54,983 nucleotides of DNA from Mesorhizobium xinjiangense (GTDB lineage Bacteria > Pseudomonadota > Alphaproteobacteria > Rhizobiales > Rhizobiaceae). This document shows positions 36,573-45,348 of this stretch, piece by piece (the first letter of the stretch is position 1; each line of letters begins with the position of its first letter). The notes beneath the pieces were generated by a model. It was not told the origin of the DNA. It did no database searches and was given only the letters and a program-made list of their open reading frames with translations. A program made the translations under genes and the position numbers. The stretch covers positions 1 to 54,983 of the forward strand of contig NZ_WOAC01000028.1 of the NCBI RefSeq assembly GCF_009749525.1. Reading direction: 5' to 3'.

Positions 36573-37228
36573 AGCTCGACCGACGCGTCGCGCGAGGCCG
36601 GCGGCTTGACGTGGTGGACGGTGCGGAAATGACGCTTCAGGCGGTCGAGCAAGCTCGTCTCCGTGCCGCCCTGGAACGTCTTGGCCAGGAAATGCCCGCC
36701 GGGCTTCAAGGTCTCGATGGCGAAGTCGGCCGCGACCTCGCACAGATGCATGGTGCGCAGATGATCGGTGCGGCGGTGACCGGTCGTCGGCGCGGCCATG
36801 TCCGACATGACAAGATCGGGTGCGCCGCCCAGCGTCTCGATCAGCCGCGCCGGGGCCTCGTCGTCGAGGAAATCCATCTTCAGGAAGTGGGCACCCGGCA
36901 CCGGATCCATGTCCAGATAGTCGATCGCGACGATCGTCGGCGCCTCGTCGGTCGAACCGATGCGCTGCGCGGCGACCTGGCTCCATCCGCCCGGCGCGGC
37001 GCCCAGATCGACAATGCGCGCGCCCGGCTTCAGGATGTGGTAGCGGTCGTCGATCTCGATCAGCTTGTAGGCGGCGCGCGAACGGTAGCCCTCGGCCTTC
37101 GAACGATGAACATAGGGATCGTTGAGATGGCGCTCCAGCCAGCGCCGCGAGGAGTTCTTCAGGCCGCGCTTCTTCTTGATGCGCGTCTTCAATGCGCGCG
37201 GCCCGGCAGTGCCAGACGGCTTCTTCAT
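36497..37228 (-). CDS. rlmE: 23S rRNA (uridine-2'-O-)-methyltransferase RlmE (FtsJ)
   Basis: This encodes 243 aa from ATG 37228, preceded by GGGAGG and overlapping the ppx stop (ATGA). It is an FtsJ fold with SAM site [29 protein letters not shown] and a KTFQGGTE lysine/catalytic region (K-D-K-E tetrad type). A basic N-terminal stretch ([21 protein letters not shown]) binds RNA. It methylates U2552 of 23S rRNA in the family. Its end overlaps the MFS gene by 76 bp. Confidence 0.93.
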   Translation of the reverse strand: MKKPSGTAGPRALKTRIKKKRGLKNSSRRWLERHLNDPYVHRSKAEGYRSRAAYKLIEIDDRYHILKPGARIVDLGAAPGGWSQVAAQRIGSTDEAPTIVAIDYLDMDPVPGAHFLKMDFLDDEAPARLIETLGGAPDLVMSDMAAPTTGHRRTDHLRTMHLCEVAADFAIETLKPGGHFLAKTFQGGTETSLLDRLKRHFRTVHHVKPPASRDASVELYLLARDFKGRSDEGGAEEDVGDAG

Positions 37229-38589
37229 GGCCGGCCTCCCTTCGCCTTGCCGCGGCCGCGGCGCCACACGCCTTCCTCGGCCATGAGTTCGGTCAGGATG
37301 CCCTCGCGCAGGCCCCGGTCGGCGACCCGCAGGCGCTGCGAGGGCCAGACGGACCGGATCGCCTCCAATATGGCGCAGCCGGCCAGAACCAGATCGGCCC
37401 GGTCTGCACCGATGCAGGGATTGTCCACGCGCTGCTGGAACTCCCAGCCGAGCAATGTGCCGATCATCCGATCGACCTCGCCGTTGTCCATCCACAACCC
37501 GTCGACTCGGCGCCGGTCGTAACGCGGCAGGCCGAGATGGATTCCGGCCAGCGTCGTGACCGTTCCCGAGGTCCCCAGAAGGTGGAAACGGTCGCCGGAC
37601 GCGACATGAGACAGCCGTTCGCGCCCTTCGAAGGTCTGGAGATGCGCCGACACCTCATCGACCATCAGGCCGAAGATCTCCGACGTGACGTGGCGACCGC
37701 CGAAGCGCTCCGACAGCGAGACGACGCCGACGGGCAGCGAGACCCAGGAGACGATATGCCGGGCCAGCCGCGCCGCCCTGCGGCCGGCTATGTCGATCAG
37801 GGCGATTTCCGACGAGCCGCCGCCAATGTCGAACAGAACCACGCCCTGCGTGTCCGTCTCGACCAGCGATCCGCAGCCCGATACGGCGAGCCGCGCCTCC
37901 GTCTCGCGGTCGATCACCTCCAGGACCAGCCCTGTTTCCTCGCGCACCCGTTCGATGAATTGCTGGCCGTTTTCCGCCGAGCGGCAGGCCTCCGTCGCGA
38001 TAAGCCGGGCCCGGCGGATGCGGCGCGCCTTGAGCTTGTCGGCACACACCGCGAGCGCCTCAAGCGCCCTGTCCATCGCCGCCTCGCCCAGTCGCCCGCT
38101 GGTCGACAGGCCTTCGCCCAGCCGCACGATGCGCGAAAAGGCGTCGACCACCCGGAAGCGACCCGGCCGCGTCGGCACCGCCACGAGGAGCCGGCAATTG
38201 TTGGTGCCCAGGTCGAGCGCGGCGAAGGCCGCCTCGTCCGTGCCGGTCCGTACGAAAGGTTTGGGCGGAGCACCGACGCGGACCGGTGCGGCGGCGCCAT
38301 CGGTCCGCGAACCAGGTGCGGTCGAACCAGGTGCGGTCGGTTGAGACGGCCCGCCGGTGATTGCCGCACCGTCACGCGCATAGACCTTGCGCGCGCGGCG
38401 GCGTTTGCGCCGCTTGCGCGGCGGTGCCTGCTTCGCTTCGCCGGGCGGTGCTTCGGCTTCTTTTAGGCCTTCGGCGAGGCGCGCCGCCTTTTGTCGGCCC
38501 GATCTGCGGTGCCGTCGGCGTTTGGAGACCGCACGTCCCCGCGAAGCCCCGCCACCTGGCGGAAGCCCGCCATCCTGGGGGTCTTTCAC
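37225..38589 (-). CDS. Ppx/GppA-family phosphatase
   Basis: This encodes 454 aa from GTG 38589, with AAAGGA just upstream; the longer frame to 39015 crosses the tRNA. The first 120 residues are a Lys/Arg-rich tail ([31 protein letters not shown]) of a type seen in Hyphomicrobiales orthologues. The actin-like ATPase domain follows: [17 protein letters not shown] (phosphate 1), [16 protein letters not shown] (phosphate 2), and a conserved [13 protein letters not shown]. It degrades polyphosphate or pppGpp; which one cannot be told. It is translationally coupled to rlmE. Confidence 0.9.
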   Translation of the reverse strand: MKDPQDGGLPPGGGASRGRAVSKRRRHRRSGRQKAARLAEGLKEAEAPPGEAKQAPPRKRRKRRRARKVYARDGAAITGGPSQPTAPGSTAPGSRTDGAAAPVRVGAPPKPFVRTGTDEAAFAALDLGTNNCRLLVAVPTRPGRFRVVDAFSRIVRLGEGLSTSGRLGEAAMDRALEALAVCADKLKARRIRRARLIATEACRSAENGQQFIERVREETGLVLEVIDRETEARLAVSGCGSLVETDTQGVVLFDIGGGSSEIALIDIAGRRAARLARHIVSWVSLPVGVVSLSERFGGRHVTSEIFGLMVDEVSAHLQTFEGRERLSHVASGDRFHLLGTSGTVTTLAGIHLGLPRYDRRRVDGLWMDNGEVDRMIGTLLGWEFQQRVDNPCIGADRADLVLAGCAILEAIRSVWPSQRLRVADRGLREGILTELMAEEGVWRRGRGKAKGGRP

Positions 38590-38919
38590 AGAAGATCCTT
38601 TCGGCCCGCGCCAGCCATAGGCGGCAGCAGGGCCCTGATCGTTGAGTTGGCGGCACTCTAACGTATCATCCGGTAAATCGGAACCGGTTTTCCGAAAGCG
38701 ACGACACGCAAATTCATCCAGCCCAATGCGGCATGCGGCGCGTTCAGCGCAGGCAGACCTCGATGAACCCGTCGCCGGGAAATCGGCAAATGCGCAACGC
38801 ACGAAGCCGACAAGATGGCACTGCGGCCTTGACTCTTGTCTCTCAATGAATAAAACGCCGGGCATGAAGAGGCCATGCGGAGCATGCCGAAGATCGGACA
38901 TGCGGCAGCGCCGGGCTCT
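38590..38919. other. Spacer between ppx and tRNA-Gln
   Basis: There is no gene here. It contains the candidate tRNA promoter (38829-38856). Confidence 0.5.
38829..38856 (+). promoter_or_regulatory. Candidate sigma-70-like promoter of tRNA-Gln
   Basis: TTGACT (38829-38834), a 16-bp spacer, then TAAAAC (38851-38856), 64 bp upstream of the tRNA start. Confidence 0.55.
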
Positions 38920-38993
38920 TGGGGAATAGGTTAACGGTAGACCAGCGGACTCTGACTCCGTTAGTCCTGGTTCGAATCCAGGTTCCCCAGCCA
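38920..38993 (+). tRNA. tRNA-Gln (CUG)
   Basis: 74 nt with CCA encoded. The acceptor stem TGGGGAA/TTCCCCA, the T arm CTGG-TTCGAAT-CCAG and the anticodon loop CTCTGAC (anticodon CUG) are clear. It translates CAG. Confidence 0.95.
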
Positions 38994-39086
38994 ACACTTT
39001 TCCGATGGTTCCCATTCCGAAAGAACTCAGCGCCGTCGTGCGCCGACGGATGCAGCAACCAAACCCCTCACCGCCAGATCAGACCC

Positions 39087-40202
39087 TCACCGCCCATAGC
39101 CGAAACGGGCGGCCGTATCCGCCGTCCGGTCGCGGATGACTTGCCGCTCTGAAGCGGAAAATTTCGGCTCGTAGTAGCTCGGCGCGCTGACGGTCGCCCG
39201 CGCCGTTTCGGCGAGCCCTTCGGGCTCGAGGCCGCAATGGTCGAGGATCGACGCGATCATGCCGGAAGGATCGGCGCAGATGTCTTCATACCGCACGACG
39301 ATGACGGACCCCGAAAGCTCGGCACTCTCTGCCAGATCGGCAACGTGATCATATACGGAAGCCCAATAGGCGGCCCAGCCCGCGATCTCGTCTCCCTCGC
39401 GCCACAGCCTGACGATGTCCTGCGCCCTGCCGTCACCCAGATTCATCGGCACGCGGCCGAGCCCGAACTCGAAATGCCCGCTGCGGCGCATATGGGCCAG
39501 GATACGGGGATCGCGCTCTTCCAGCGACACGAAGAGCCGGTGCTGCTTCATCAGCGACGCGATGTGCCAGACCGGATCCCTGACCGGGACGACAAAACGC
39601 GCATCAGGATAGATCGTCTTCAGATAGCGCAGGCGCGAAACATTGTAGTTGCCCTTGGCGAGGTAGCGCGATGCGCCCCTGAGGGCCAGCATCTTGCGGA
39701 TGTGGTCGCGGTGGAAGCGCTCGAAGCCGGGATTGTGCGTCGCCGCGTCGAGCACGGCGCTGGCCGACGGATCATGCAGATGGCGAAAGAACGCCATCCA
39801 GATGACCTCCTCGAAGGCTTCCGGGCTTTCCGGCGTGACGCTTATGCGGTCGCGATGGGCGCGTTCGCGGGCTTCATGATGATTGTTGGCGGCGCGGTCG
39901 ACGAACCAGTTCCACAACCAGGGTGTGAAGACCATCGGGAAATCGCGGTAGCGATGCGATGCCGTTTCGGGATGGCGGTCGAGCAATTCCAGCAGGATGG
40001 TGCTGCCGGAGCGCGCCAGGCCGGTGACGAAGACGGGCCGGTCGATCCTCATGTCGCCGATCCGGTCATCGAGCAGGCGGGTCTCCATATCCCCGATCCT
40101 GATCCAAAAGCGCGGATAGCGTTCCACGACACCGCCGATCCTGTGCGTCCACGGATCGATCTCCGGCGATGCCGGCTTGTCCGTATCTGCTGTCCTGCTC
40201 AT
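39087..40202 (-). CDS. PAPS-dependent-type sulfotransferase
   Basis: This encodes 371 aa from ATG 40202, overlapping the upstream gene's stop (ATGA). The 5'-phosphosulfate loop is FVTGLARSGSTILLELLD; the 3'-phosphate region is VPVRDPVWHIASL; a later conserved tract is SVIVVRYEDICADPSG. It is soluble with no signal peptide. It transfers sulfate from PAPS to a hydroxyl group of an unknown acceptor. Its neighbours (two membrane proteins and an arylsulfotransferase-like protein) suggest sulfation of a membrane lipid or glycan. Confidence 0.87.
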   Translation of the reverse strand: MSRTADTDKPASPEIDPWTHRIGGVVERYPRFWIRIGDMETRLLDDRIGDMRIDRPVFVTGLARSGSTILLELLDRHPETASHRYRDFPMVFTPWLWNWFVDRAANNHHEARERAHRDRISVTPESPEAFEEVIWMAFFRHLHDPSASAVLDAATHNPGFERFHRDHIRKMLALRGASRYLAKGNYNVSRLRYLKTIYPDARFVVPVRDPVWHIASLMKQHRLFVSLEERDPRILAHMRRSGHFEFGLGRVPMNLGDGRAQDIVRLWREGDEIAGWAAYWASVYDHVADLAESAELSGSVIVVRYEDICADPSGMIASILDHCGLEPEGLAETARATVSAPSYYEPKFSASERQVIRDRTADTAARFGYGR

Positions 40203-40918
40203 GCGATCCGCCGCACCGATTTGAACGCGAAGGCGATGATGATCATGGCGGCAAAGTAGATGACCTCCCACCGGCGCAGCCAGGCGGGGCCGAATGCGAG
40301 CACCTGCTGGTGCGGCAGGGAAATGTCGATGCGATTAAAGGGCAAGTCGTCGTCCAGATAGCCGGCCGGATTGCCGATGATCATGTTCCACCACTGCCGC
40401 TTGTGAATGACCGGTACGGGCTTCGAAACCGGCACGTCGGCCACCGCACCGCCATTGCGGTCCATGACGACCGCGTGCGGGGTCTCTTCGGCCCGATGGA
40501 CCCAGCGGCCTTTAAAATCGCCGTCCACGACCACCGGCACGTTCTGGCCGGGCGGCGGATAGGCGACGCCGTACTGGCTTCCCAGCCAGACGATGACGGC
40601 CAGGATCGGCAGGGACGCCGCAAGAGTCGCCGGAACGACCAACCCTATCCGGTGAAATGCCAGCGACATCATCCTGCGCAGGTGCGGCCACGCTTCATGA
40701 AACTCGCCGTCAAACCCGGCAACGTATCGCTGGGTTTCGGCAAGCGCCTTTTTGGTCTCGGCGATCCTGACCTGCGGCGACAGCAGACGATAGAGCTCCA
40801 TGGAGACCACGGCGCCAATGGCGGCCCACAGGATCAGCCTGAGCGCGGCGGGAAGATAGGGCGCCATCCAGTTGTCGATCGCGGCAAGCAGCGACGCCGG
40901 GAGATCCAGAAATCCCAT
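40199..40918 (-). CDS. Membrane protein, possibly EMC3/DUF106-like
   Basis: This encodes 239 aa. Helix 1 is about 20-44 (PAALRLILWAAIGAVVSMEL), followed by a charged coiled coil (RIAETKKALAETQRYVAGFDG), helix 2 about 91-113 (GLVVPATLAASLPILAVIVWL), a periplasmic-size domain (about 114-205) and helix 3 near the end (VIYFAAMIIIAFAFKSV). The helix-coiled coil-helix order resembles the Oxa1/EMC3/DUF106 superfamily, a weak fold-level guess. Coupled to the sulfotransferase. Confidence 0.65.
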   Translation of the reverse strand: MGFLDLPASLLAAIDNWMAPYLPAALRLILWAAIGAVVSMELYRLLSPQVRIAETKKALAETQRYVAGFDGEFHEAWPHLRRMMSLAFHRIGLVVPATLAASLPILAVIVWLGSQYGVAYPPPGQNVPVVVDGDFKGRWVHRAEETPHAVVMDRNGGAVADVPVSKPVPVIHKRQWWNMIIGNPAGYLDDDLPFNRIDISLPHQQVLAFGPAWLRRWEVIYFAAMIIIAFAFKSVRRIA

Positions 40919-40922
40919 CTTC

Positions 40923-41195
40923 TCAACCTGCCCGGTTCTTCTCTCGTGCCTCGTGATCAGAATTCAAGGTCGCCTGGCCGTCGGTCGCCCGCGTACTGCT
41001 CTGCGCCCTTCGCCGGCGCATCATGCGGCGGATCGGCCAGGCGAGAACGAATATTAGCGCCGTCGCAATCGCCGCGACAAGGGCCCACAGGGCGCCCAGC
41101 AGGCTCAGGCCGGCGCCGGGCCCGACATAGGCGAATGCGGTGCCCGGTGCGCCAACCGTCACGACGAACAGCACGAAAATGGCAATCTTCTTCAT
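40923..41195 (-). CDS. Small secreted/membrane protein with AYVGPGAGLS motif
   Basis: This encodes 90 aa. A signal sequence (MKKIAIFVLFVVTVGAPGTAFA) is followed by YVGPGAGLSLLGALWALVAA and one helix, then a basic tail (RRMMRRRRAQSS). The 'YVGPGAG' start recurs in small proteins of unknown role beside surface-polysaccharide genes. Its start overlaps the ASST-like gene stop. Confidence 0.7.
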   Translation of the reverse strand: MKKIAIFVLFVVTVGAPGTAFAYVGPGAGLSLLGALWALVAAIATALIFVLAWPIRRMMRRRRAQSSTRATDGQATLNSDHEAREKNRAG

Positions 41196-42598
41196 GGCAG
41201 GTCCTTCATATTGAGCTGGGCAGACTGTTGCTGCGGATTGAGCAAGGAGGGATCGAGGTCGGCCGGATCCAGCCGCTCGGCCCAGCCGATGATGGGGATC
41301 ATGTCGTCATCCGGTCCGCCGCGAACGGGATTCAGGAATTCCCATACGATCTCGCCCCTCGGGGTGACTTCAATGATACGTCCGCCATTCGATTCGGTGA
41401 TGAGCGTGTTGCCATTTGCCAGGCGCTGCTGGTCGGACCGGATCTGGCTGTCGAGGGGAGCATCGTCGGTTCCGGCATACTGCCAGGCAATTTCCATCGT
41501 GGACGGATTGAACTCGATGAGCCGCGAAATGCCGCTGGGACGGGAATAATTGCCGTAATTGTCGAACAGCAGCAGGTTGCCGTTGGCAAGGATGTCCGGG
41601 TCATGCTGGCCGATCCAGGGCCCCTTCGTCGCCCATTTGAGCGTCGCGGTTTCAGGATCGAGAACCGCGACCGCATCAAGGGCCCGGAAGGACAGCAATA
41701 CGTCGCCTTCGTCGCCGAAGGCGAAATCTGCGCCGGCCTCGCGATCGACAAACTCGACCGTATTGGCGTGGGTGGGATCAGCCACCGCGAAACTGGCCAC
41801 GGTGTAGATGAGCTGGCGATATTCGGATTCGGCGACAGCGGTGAGCAGCCTGATCTTCTGCAACTCCTCGCCATCCGGCGACAGGACGACAAGGAAATCC
41901 TCCAGCCGCGGGCTGGCAAGGTGCTCGAACCCTTTCAATTCGTCCTCGACGAATTCGTGCGTCAGAACATAGATCCTGCCGTCCGGGCCGATGTCGAACT
42001 GATGATGCGCGTGCCCGAAATAGCTCCAGATGACCTGCGAATCACGGTCCAGCTTGACGAGGCCATAGCCGTAGGGCGTGTCTCCGGCCCCTTCGTAAAG
42101 CGCCAGGAGATCGCCGTTGGGGAAGACGTGCACCCTGCGGAAATAGACGAACGGATCGGGCTGAGGTTTCTTTACGCCTCCGGCTTGCGGCGTCCAGATT
42201 TCGCTGAACGGTTTGCTCCAGCTGTAGATCAGCTTGCCATCTGCATCGATCAAAAAGGCGGCCGGAGCGCTGCCCGAGGCATAGAGCGTCGGCCCGGGCT
42301 GCATGCGATCCTGCTGCTTGACCACCACGCCCTTGTCCGGACGTCGCTCGGGATACCACAGGTCGGTTTGGTAGACGTCCTGGTACTGCGACAGCTTGGA
42401 ATAGAGCGCCTTGCCGCCTTCATAGGCCCTTGATATCTGCGGGCCGGGGAATATGCCGCTGGTCGCGACAATCGTGCCGGCGACAAAGAGCAGCGCTCCG
42501 ATAGCCGCGAAGAATGCTGCGTTGAGAACCCTGTCCAACAACGATGTGTTTGCTGCCCTGCTTGGCTCGCTTCGATCCGCCCAGTTAGATTCTGACAT
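41192..42598 (-). CDS. Arylsulfotransferase (ASST)-like protein
   Basis: This encodes 468 aa from ATG 42598 with GGAG upstream; the frame opens earlier at 42652. One N-terminal helix (about 25-48, AAFFAAIGALLFVAGTIVAT) anchors it. The rest is a beta-propeller-like ASST fold with repeated blades (FLIDADGKLIYSWS, YGLVKLDRDSQVIWSYFGH, ISRLIEFNPSTMEIAWQYAG, IIEVTPRGEIVWEFLNP). His residues of the active centre (GHAHHQFDI, HDPDIL) are present. True ASSTs transfer sulfate between phenols without PAPS; many homologues are of unknown activity. It leads a four-gene overlapping cluster. Confidence 0.85.
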   Translation of the reverse strand: MSESNWADRSEPSRAANTSLLDRVLNAAFFAAIGALLFVAGTIVATSGIFPGPQISRAYEGGKALYSKLSQYQDVYQTDLWYPERRPDKGVVVKQQDRMQPGPTLYASGSAPAAFLIDADGKLIYSWSKPFSEIWTPQAGGVKKPQPDPFVYFRRVHVFPNGDLLALYEGAGDTPYGYGLVKLDRDSQVIWSYFGHAHHQFDIGPDGRIYVLTHEFVEDELKGFEHLASPRLEDFLVVLSPDGEELQKIRLLTAVAESEYRQLIYTVASFAVADPTHANTVEFVDREAGADFAFGDEGDVLLSFRALDAVAVLDPETATLKWATKGPWIGQHDPDILANGNLLLFDNYGNYSRPSGISRLIEFNPSTMEIAWQYAGTDDAPLDSQIRSDQQRLANGNTLITESNGGRIIEVTPRGEIVWEFLNPVRGGPDDDMIPIIGWAERLDPADLDPSLLNPQQQSAQLNMKDLP

Positions 42599-42825
42599 CG
42601 CGCACTCCAACGACCCATGGCTGCGACGGCGCTTTGCGTGCCTTCGCGCCACCTCTCACGCTGCGAATGTCGCTAATGAACCCAGACGACTTTGTGGCGC
42701 GAATCGGGAGAATTCGTGCCTCATCCTCAAAATTGAATACAATTTGTAATACACATTCCGCATCTCCGCGAAATAGAAACACTATAAACTATATGTATAA
42801 GAGAGAAATATTTGTAATGGTTATT
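42599..42825. other. AT-rich spacer
   Basis: About 227 bp, distinctly AT-rich near 42730-42825. It is the upstream region of the ASST-like cluster (minus strand) and the 3' side of the small lipoprotein. No clear box pair. Confidence 0.4.
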
Positions 42826-42996
42826 CTAATCGTGAATTATCGGCGGGTATTGCATTGGCGACGGTTCGTCTTTCGTCGGAACTGTCTCTTTACTGGACTC
42901 GACGACATATTCCTTTTTCTGATTCTCGGTGCACGCAGCCAAGGTAAGCAGGATCATGCTCAGCCCTGCCGCCATCAGCACATTGCTCATCATCAT
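42826..42996 (-). CDS. Small lipoprotein (56 aa)
   Basis: Reading the minus strand from three consecutive ATGs (42996 downwards), the product starts MMMSNVLMAAG and has a lipobox LTLAAC with Cys22, then ENQKKEYVVESSKETV and a short tail. It is too short for most gene finders. The signal peptide and lipobox order support it, but the ribosome site is weak. Its function is unknown; small lipoproteins of this size can be entericidin-like or membrane-stress proteins. Confidence 0.6.
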   Translation of the reverse strand: MMMSNVLMAAGLSMILLTLAACTENQKKEYVVESSKETVPTKDEPSPMQYPPIIHD

Positions 42997-43403
42997 CGTC
43001 TCGACAGTTCGGATCCGTGCCGCAGAGGATCGCTCCCGTTACCCGCGACCGGCCGGTGACGGCAGTCATCGGTGCCGACAGCAGCCTCGGTGCAATCATT
43101 GTCAGTTCCCCCGCCGAAGAGACAAGGATAGGGCGCCGCACTGACCGGGGGCAAGACGAAGAGCCAGTGCGGCCACCCGCATACAGTTCAATTTCTGAAC
43201 GAAACGTCACAGGAATTGATAGCATCGCAGCGGCGGTCCACGGCGCGCGCCGGGACAACCGGGCCTCAACCCCTGCGGGTTCATGCCGCGTCCATAACAA
43301 TCATTTGATTGTCCCGCCTGTAGCGCGGGAACGGACCCAGGCCGTATTCTCCCCAACCCCGGACGAACTGAATTGCGCGTTCGCCGATCAACAGGAGGAC
43401 GTC
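42997..43403. other. Spacer with no clear gene
   Basis: About 400 bp upstream of the EF-hand gene and of the small lipoprotein. Open frames on both strands here lack ribosome sites and look like chance frames. No repeat was seen. Confidence 0.45.
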
Positions 43404-43931
43404 ATGACGAAACTGACAACGCTGACAGGCATCGCAGCGATCGGTGCATTGGTCCTATCGCACGGCTTTGCGTCGGCTCAGGAAACGCCGGCCCAGCCGG
43501 CCGACGAAGCACAAAGCGAAACCAGCCTGGAAGAATCGATGCGTTCCATGATGCGCAACATGATGCGCGAGATGATGCAGGAGCGCGCCGGACAAGACGG
43601 CGAAGCGGATGGCGAGGTCGGCGAGGCCCGTGATCGGCGCGGCGGGTTTCATGGACGACAGATGGGGCGCGCCGATGGAATGGGCCGCCACCAGATGGGC
43701 CGCCACCACATGAAAGGCCGCACTGACGGCCGCCGCCCAGGGCACGGCATGCGCATGAAATTCGCCTTCGCGATCATGGACGCCGACGGCAATGGCGCCG
43801 TGTCGCTGCAGGAGGCGCAGGAATTCCAGGCCCGGATATTCAACGCCCTGGATGCCGACAACGACGGTGAGGTGACGCAGGAGGAAATCCGGGCCTTCTT
43901 CCATGGACCGGACGACAAGCCGCCGCGTTGA
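43404..43931 (+). CDS. Secreted EF-hand protein with His/Met-rich linker
   Basis: This encodes 175 aa from ATG 43404 with AGGAGG at 43392-43397. A signal peptide (MTKLTTLTGIAAIGALVLSHGFASA) is followed by a Met-rich helix (about 45-60), then a His/Met-rich stretch (about 82-115: HGRQMGRADGMGRHQMGRHH), and two EF-hands near the C-terminus, DADGNGAVSLQE and DADNDGEVTQEE, about 33 residues apart. It should bind calcium in the periplasm, and the His/Met segment could bind copper or another soft metal. It converges on the exporter adaptor gene. Confidence 0.85.
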   Translation: MTKLTTLTGIAAIGALVLSHGFASAQETPAQPADEAQSETSLEESMRSMMRNMMREMMQERAGQDGEADGEVGEARDRRGGFHGRQMGRADGMGRHQMGRHHMKGRTDGRRPGHGMRMKFAFAIMDADGNGAVSLQEAQEFQARIFNALDADNDGEVTQEEIRAFFHGPDDKPPR

Positions 43932-43946
43932 TCGTCTAGCGCGCGT

Positions 43947-45344
43947 TCAGTTCGGCACTGCGATGACGGCGCCCGGCGACAGGCCGGCGACCACTTCGAC
44001 GCCGGTCTGCGTCGGCACGCCGAGCGAAACCGGCATGGGCCGGCGCGCTCCGGTTATCGGATCGACGACCATGACGATGTCGCGCGCGCCGTCGCGCAGC
44101 AATGCGGCATGCGGCACCACCAGCGCCGCCACATTCTCGTAAACCTTGGCGGCAACCGTCACCGACATGCCGATGCGCAACCCGGCGGCAAGCGCTCCAT
44201 CGCTGTCGGCGAAGTCGACCCGGACGTCGAAGCGCGCAATGCCGGCCGACGCGCCGGCGCGGTCGGCGGTCAACGCCTCGGCGCCGATCGAGGTGATCCG
44301 CCCCTCGAACGGGGCATGGCCGGGCAGTGCCTCGCTGACGATTTCGGCCCCCTGCCCGGCACCAAGCTTCATCAGATCGATCTCGTCGACACTCGCGCGC
44401 ACGACGATCTGCCCGATGTCGGCGATGGAAAACAACGCTGTTCCATGGGCCATGCGCACGCCGATCTGCGTCGGCTGGGAGGCGCCGGATCCGCTCTCGC
44501 GTTCAGGCCTTGTGACGATGCCCGAAGTCGGCGCACGCACCACGGCTCCGGCGCGCCGCTCTTCAAGCTGGGCGAGGTTGATGCGTGCATTCTCCAGCTC
44601 TATTTCTGCCAGCCGCAGATTGGTCTGGTTGCTCTTTTCGAGCAGCACCGCATGGTCCTGGCGGACCCCGGCAAGCTGGCGGCGCTGCGTGTCGAGCTGC
44701 TGGACAAGGTTGTCATATTCGTTGCGCGGCACGATGCCCCGTTCAAGAAGTCCCTTGAGCTCCGCTTCCTGGCGCACCAGATGGTCGAGCTGGGCCTCGG
44801 CGTCCTCCACCGAGCGCCGGGAGCGGGCGACCTCCGGTCCGCTCTGCCAGTCCTCCAACTCCTCCACCGCGATCCGCGCCTTCAAGAGCGCCGCCTCCGC
44901 CTCGCGCAAGCGTGTGTCGATCTCGGCGGTGTCCATGACGACCAGCACGTCGCCCTTCTCGACGAGCGTGCCGAACTCGACCCGCTTGTCCTCGATCACA
45001 CCGTCAAACGGCGCGGCGACATTGATGTTCCGGCCCGCCTGGACCGTTCCGGCCAACGCGACATTCTGCACCAGCGGCCGGGGTTCGAGCGTCACGAGCC
45101 GCACGGGCTCTCCCCCGGGCGCCGGGTCGGGCGTTTTCAGCCTGTCGATCACATCGGCTTGCGCCGACCCGCCGTCGACGGGCGCCGCCGCGAGGCCGGC
45201 AAGCAGCCGCTCGAGATGAGCACGACCCATCCAGATACTGGCGGCTGCAATGAACAGGACGGCCAACACGACGGCGAGGATGGCACCGCGCCGCCGCCGC
45301 TGGTGTCCAGATGTGCTTATGAGCTGGTCGGGTTGCATCGGCAT
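43947..45344 (-). CDS. MacA/HlyD-type periplasmic adaptor
   Basis: This encodes 465 aa. The N-terminal helix (about 20-38, GAILAVVLAVLFIAAASIW) is a membrane anchor. Residues about 95-340 include the two lipoyl halves (GVIEDKRVEFGTLVEKGDVLVV and GAVVRAPTSGIV) around a long alpha hairpin (TRLREAEAALLKARIAVEE...). This is the membrane-fusion subunit of a MacAB/RND-type pump. It is the third gene in a TolC-ATPase-permease-adaptor order, 4 bp after the permease. Confidence 0.9.
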   Translation of the reverse strand: MPMQPDQLISTSGHQRRRRGAILAVVLAVLFIAAASIWMGRAHLERLLAGLAAAPVDGGSAQADVIDRLKTPDPAPGGEPVRLVTLEPRPLVQNVALAGTVQAGRNINVAAPFDGVIEDKRVEFGTLVEKGDVLVVMDTAEIDTRLREAEAALLKARIAVEELEDWQSGPEVARSRRSVEDAEAQLDHLVRQEAELKGLLERGIVPRNEYDNLVQQLDTQRRQLAGVRQDHAVLLEKSNQTNLRLAEIELENARINLAQLEERRAGAVVRAPTSGIVTRPERESGSGASQPTQIGVRMAHGTALFSIADIGQIVVRASVDEIDLMKLGAGQGAEIVSEALPGHAPFEGRITSIGAEALTADRAGASAGIARFDVRVDFADSDGALAAGLRIGMSVTVAAKVYENVAALVVPHAALLRDGARDIVMVVDPITGARRPMPVSLGVPTQTGVEVVAGLSPGAVIAVPN

Positions 45345-45348
45345 CGCG

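Noticed and set aside
34926-36986. 686-codon minus-strand frame antisense to the MFS gene
   Set aside because: Repetitive Arg/Asp/Gly composition of an antisense frame; MFS helices are on the other strand.
35258-37522. 754-codon plus-strand frame over MFS, rlmE and ppx
   Set aside because: Crosses three well-defined genes in other frames.
40169-42433. 754-codon plus-strand frame over the sulfation cluster
   Set aside because: Antisense shadow; the minus-strand genes have domains and coupled junctions.
42634-43300. Two open frames on opposite strands in the AT-rich and following spacer
   Set aside because: No ribosome sites or domains; the small lipoprotein in another frame explains part of the coding-like signal.
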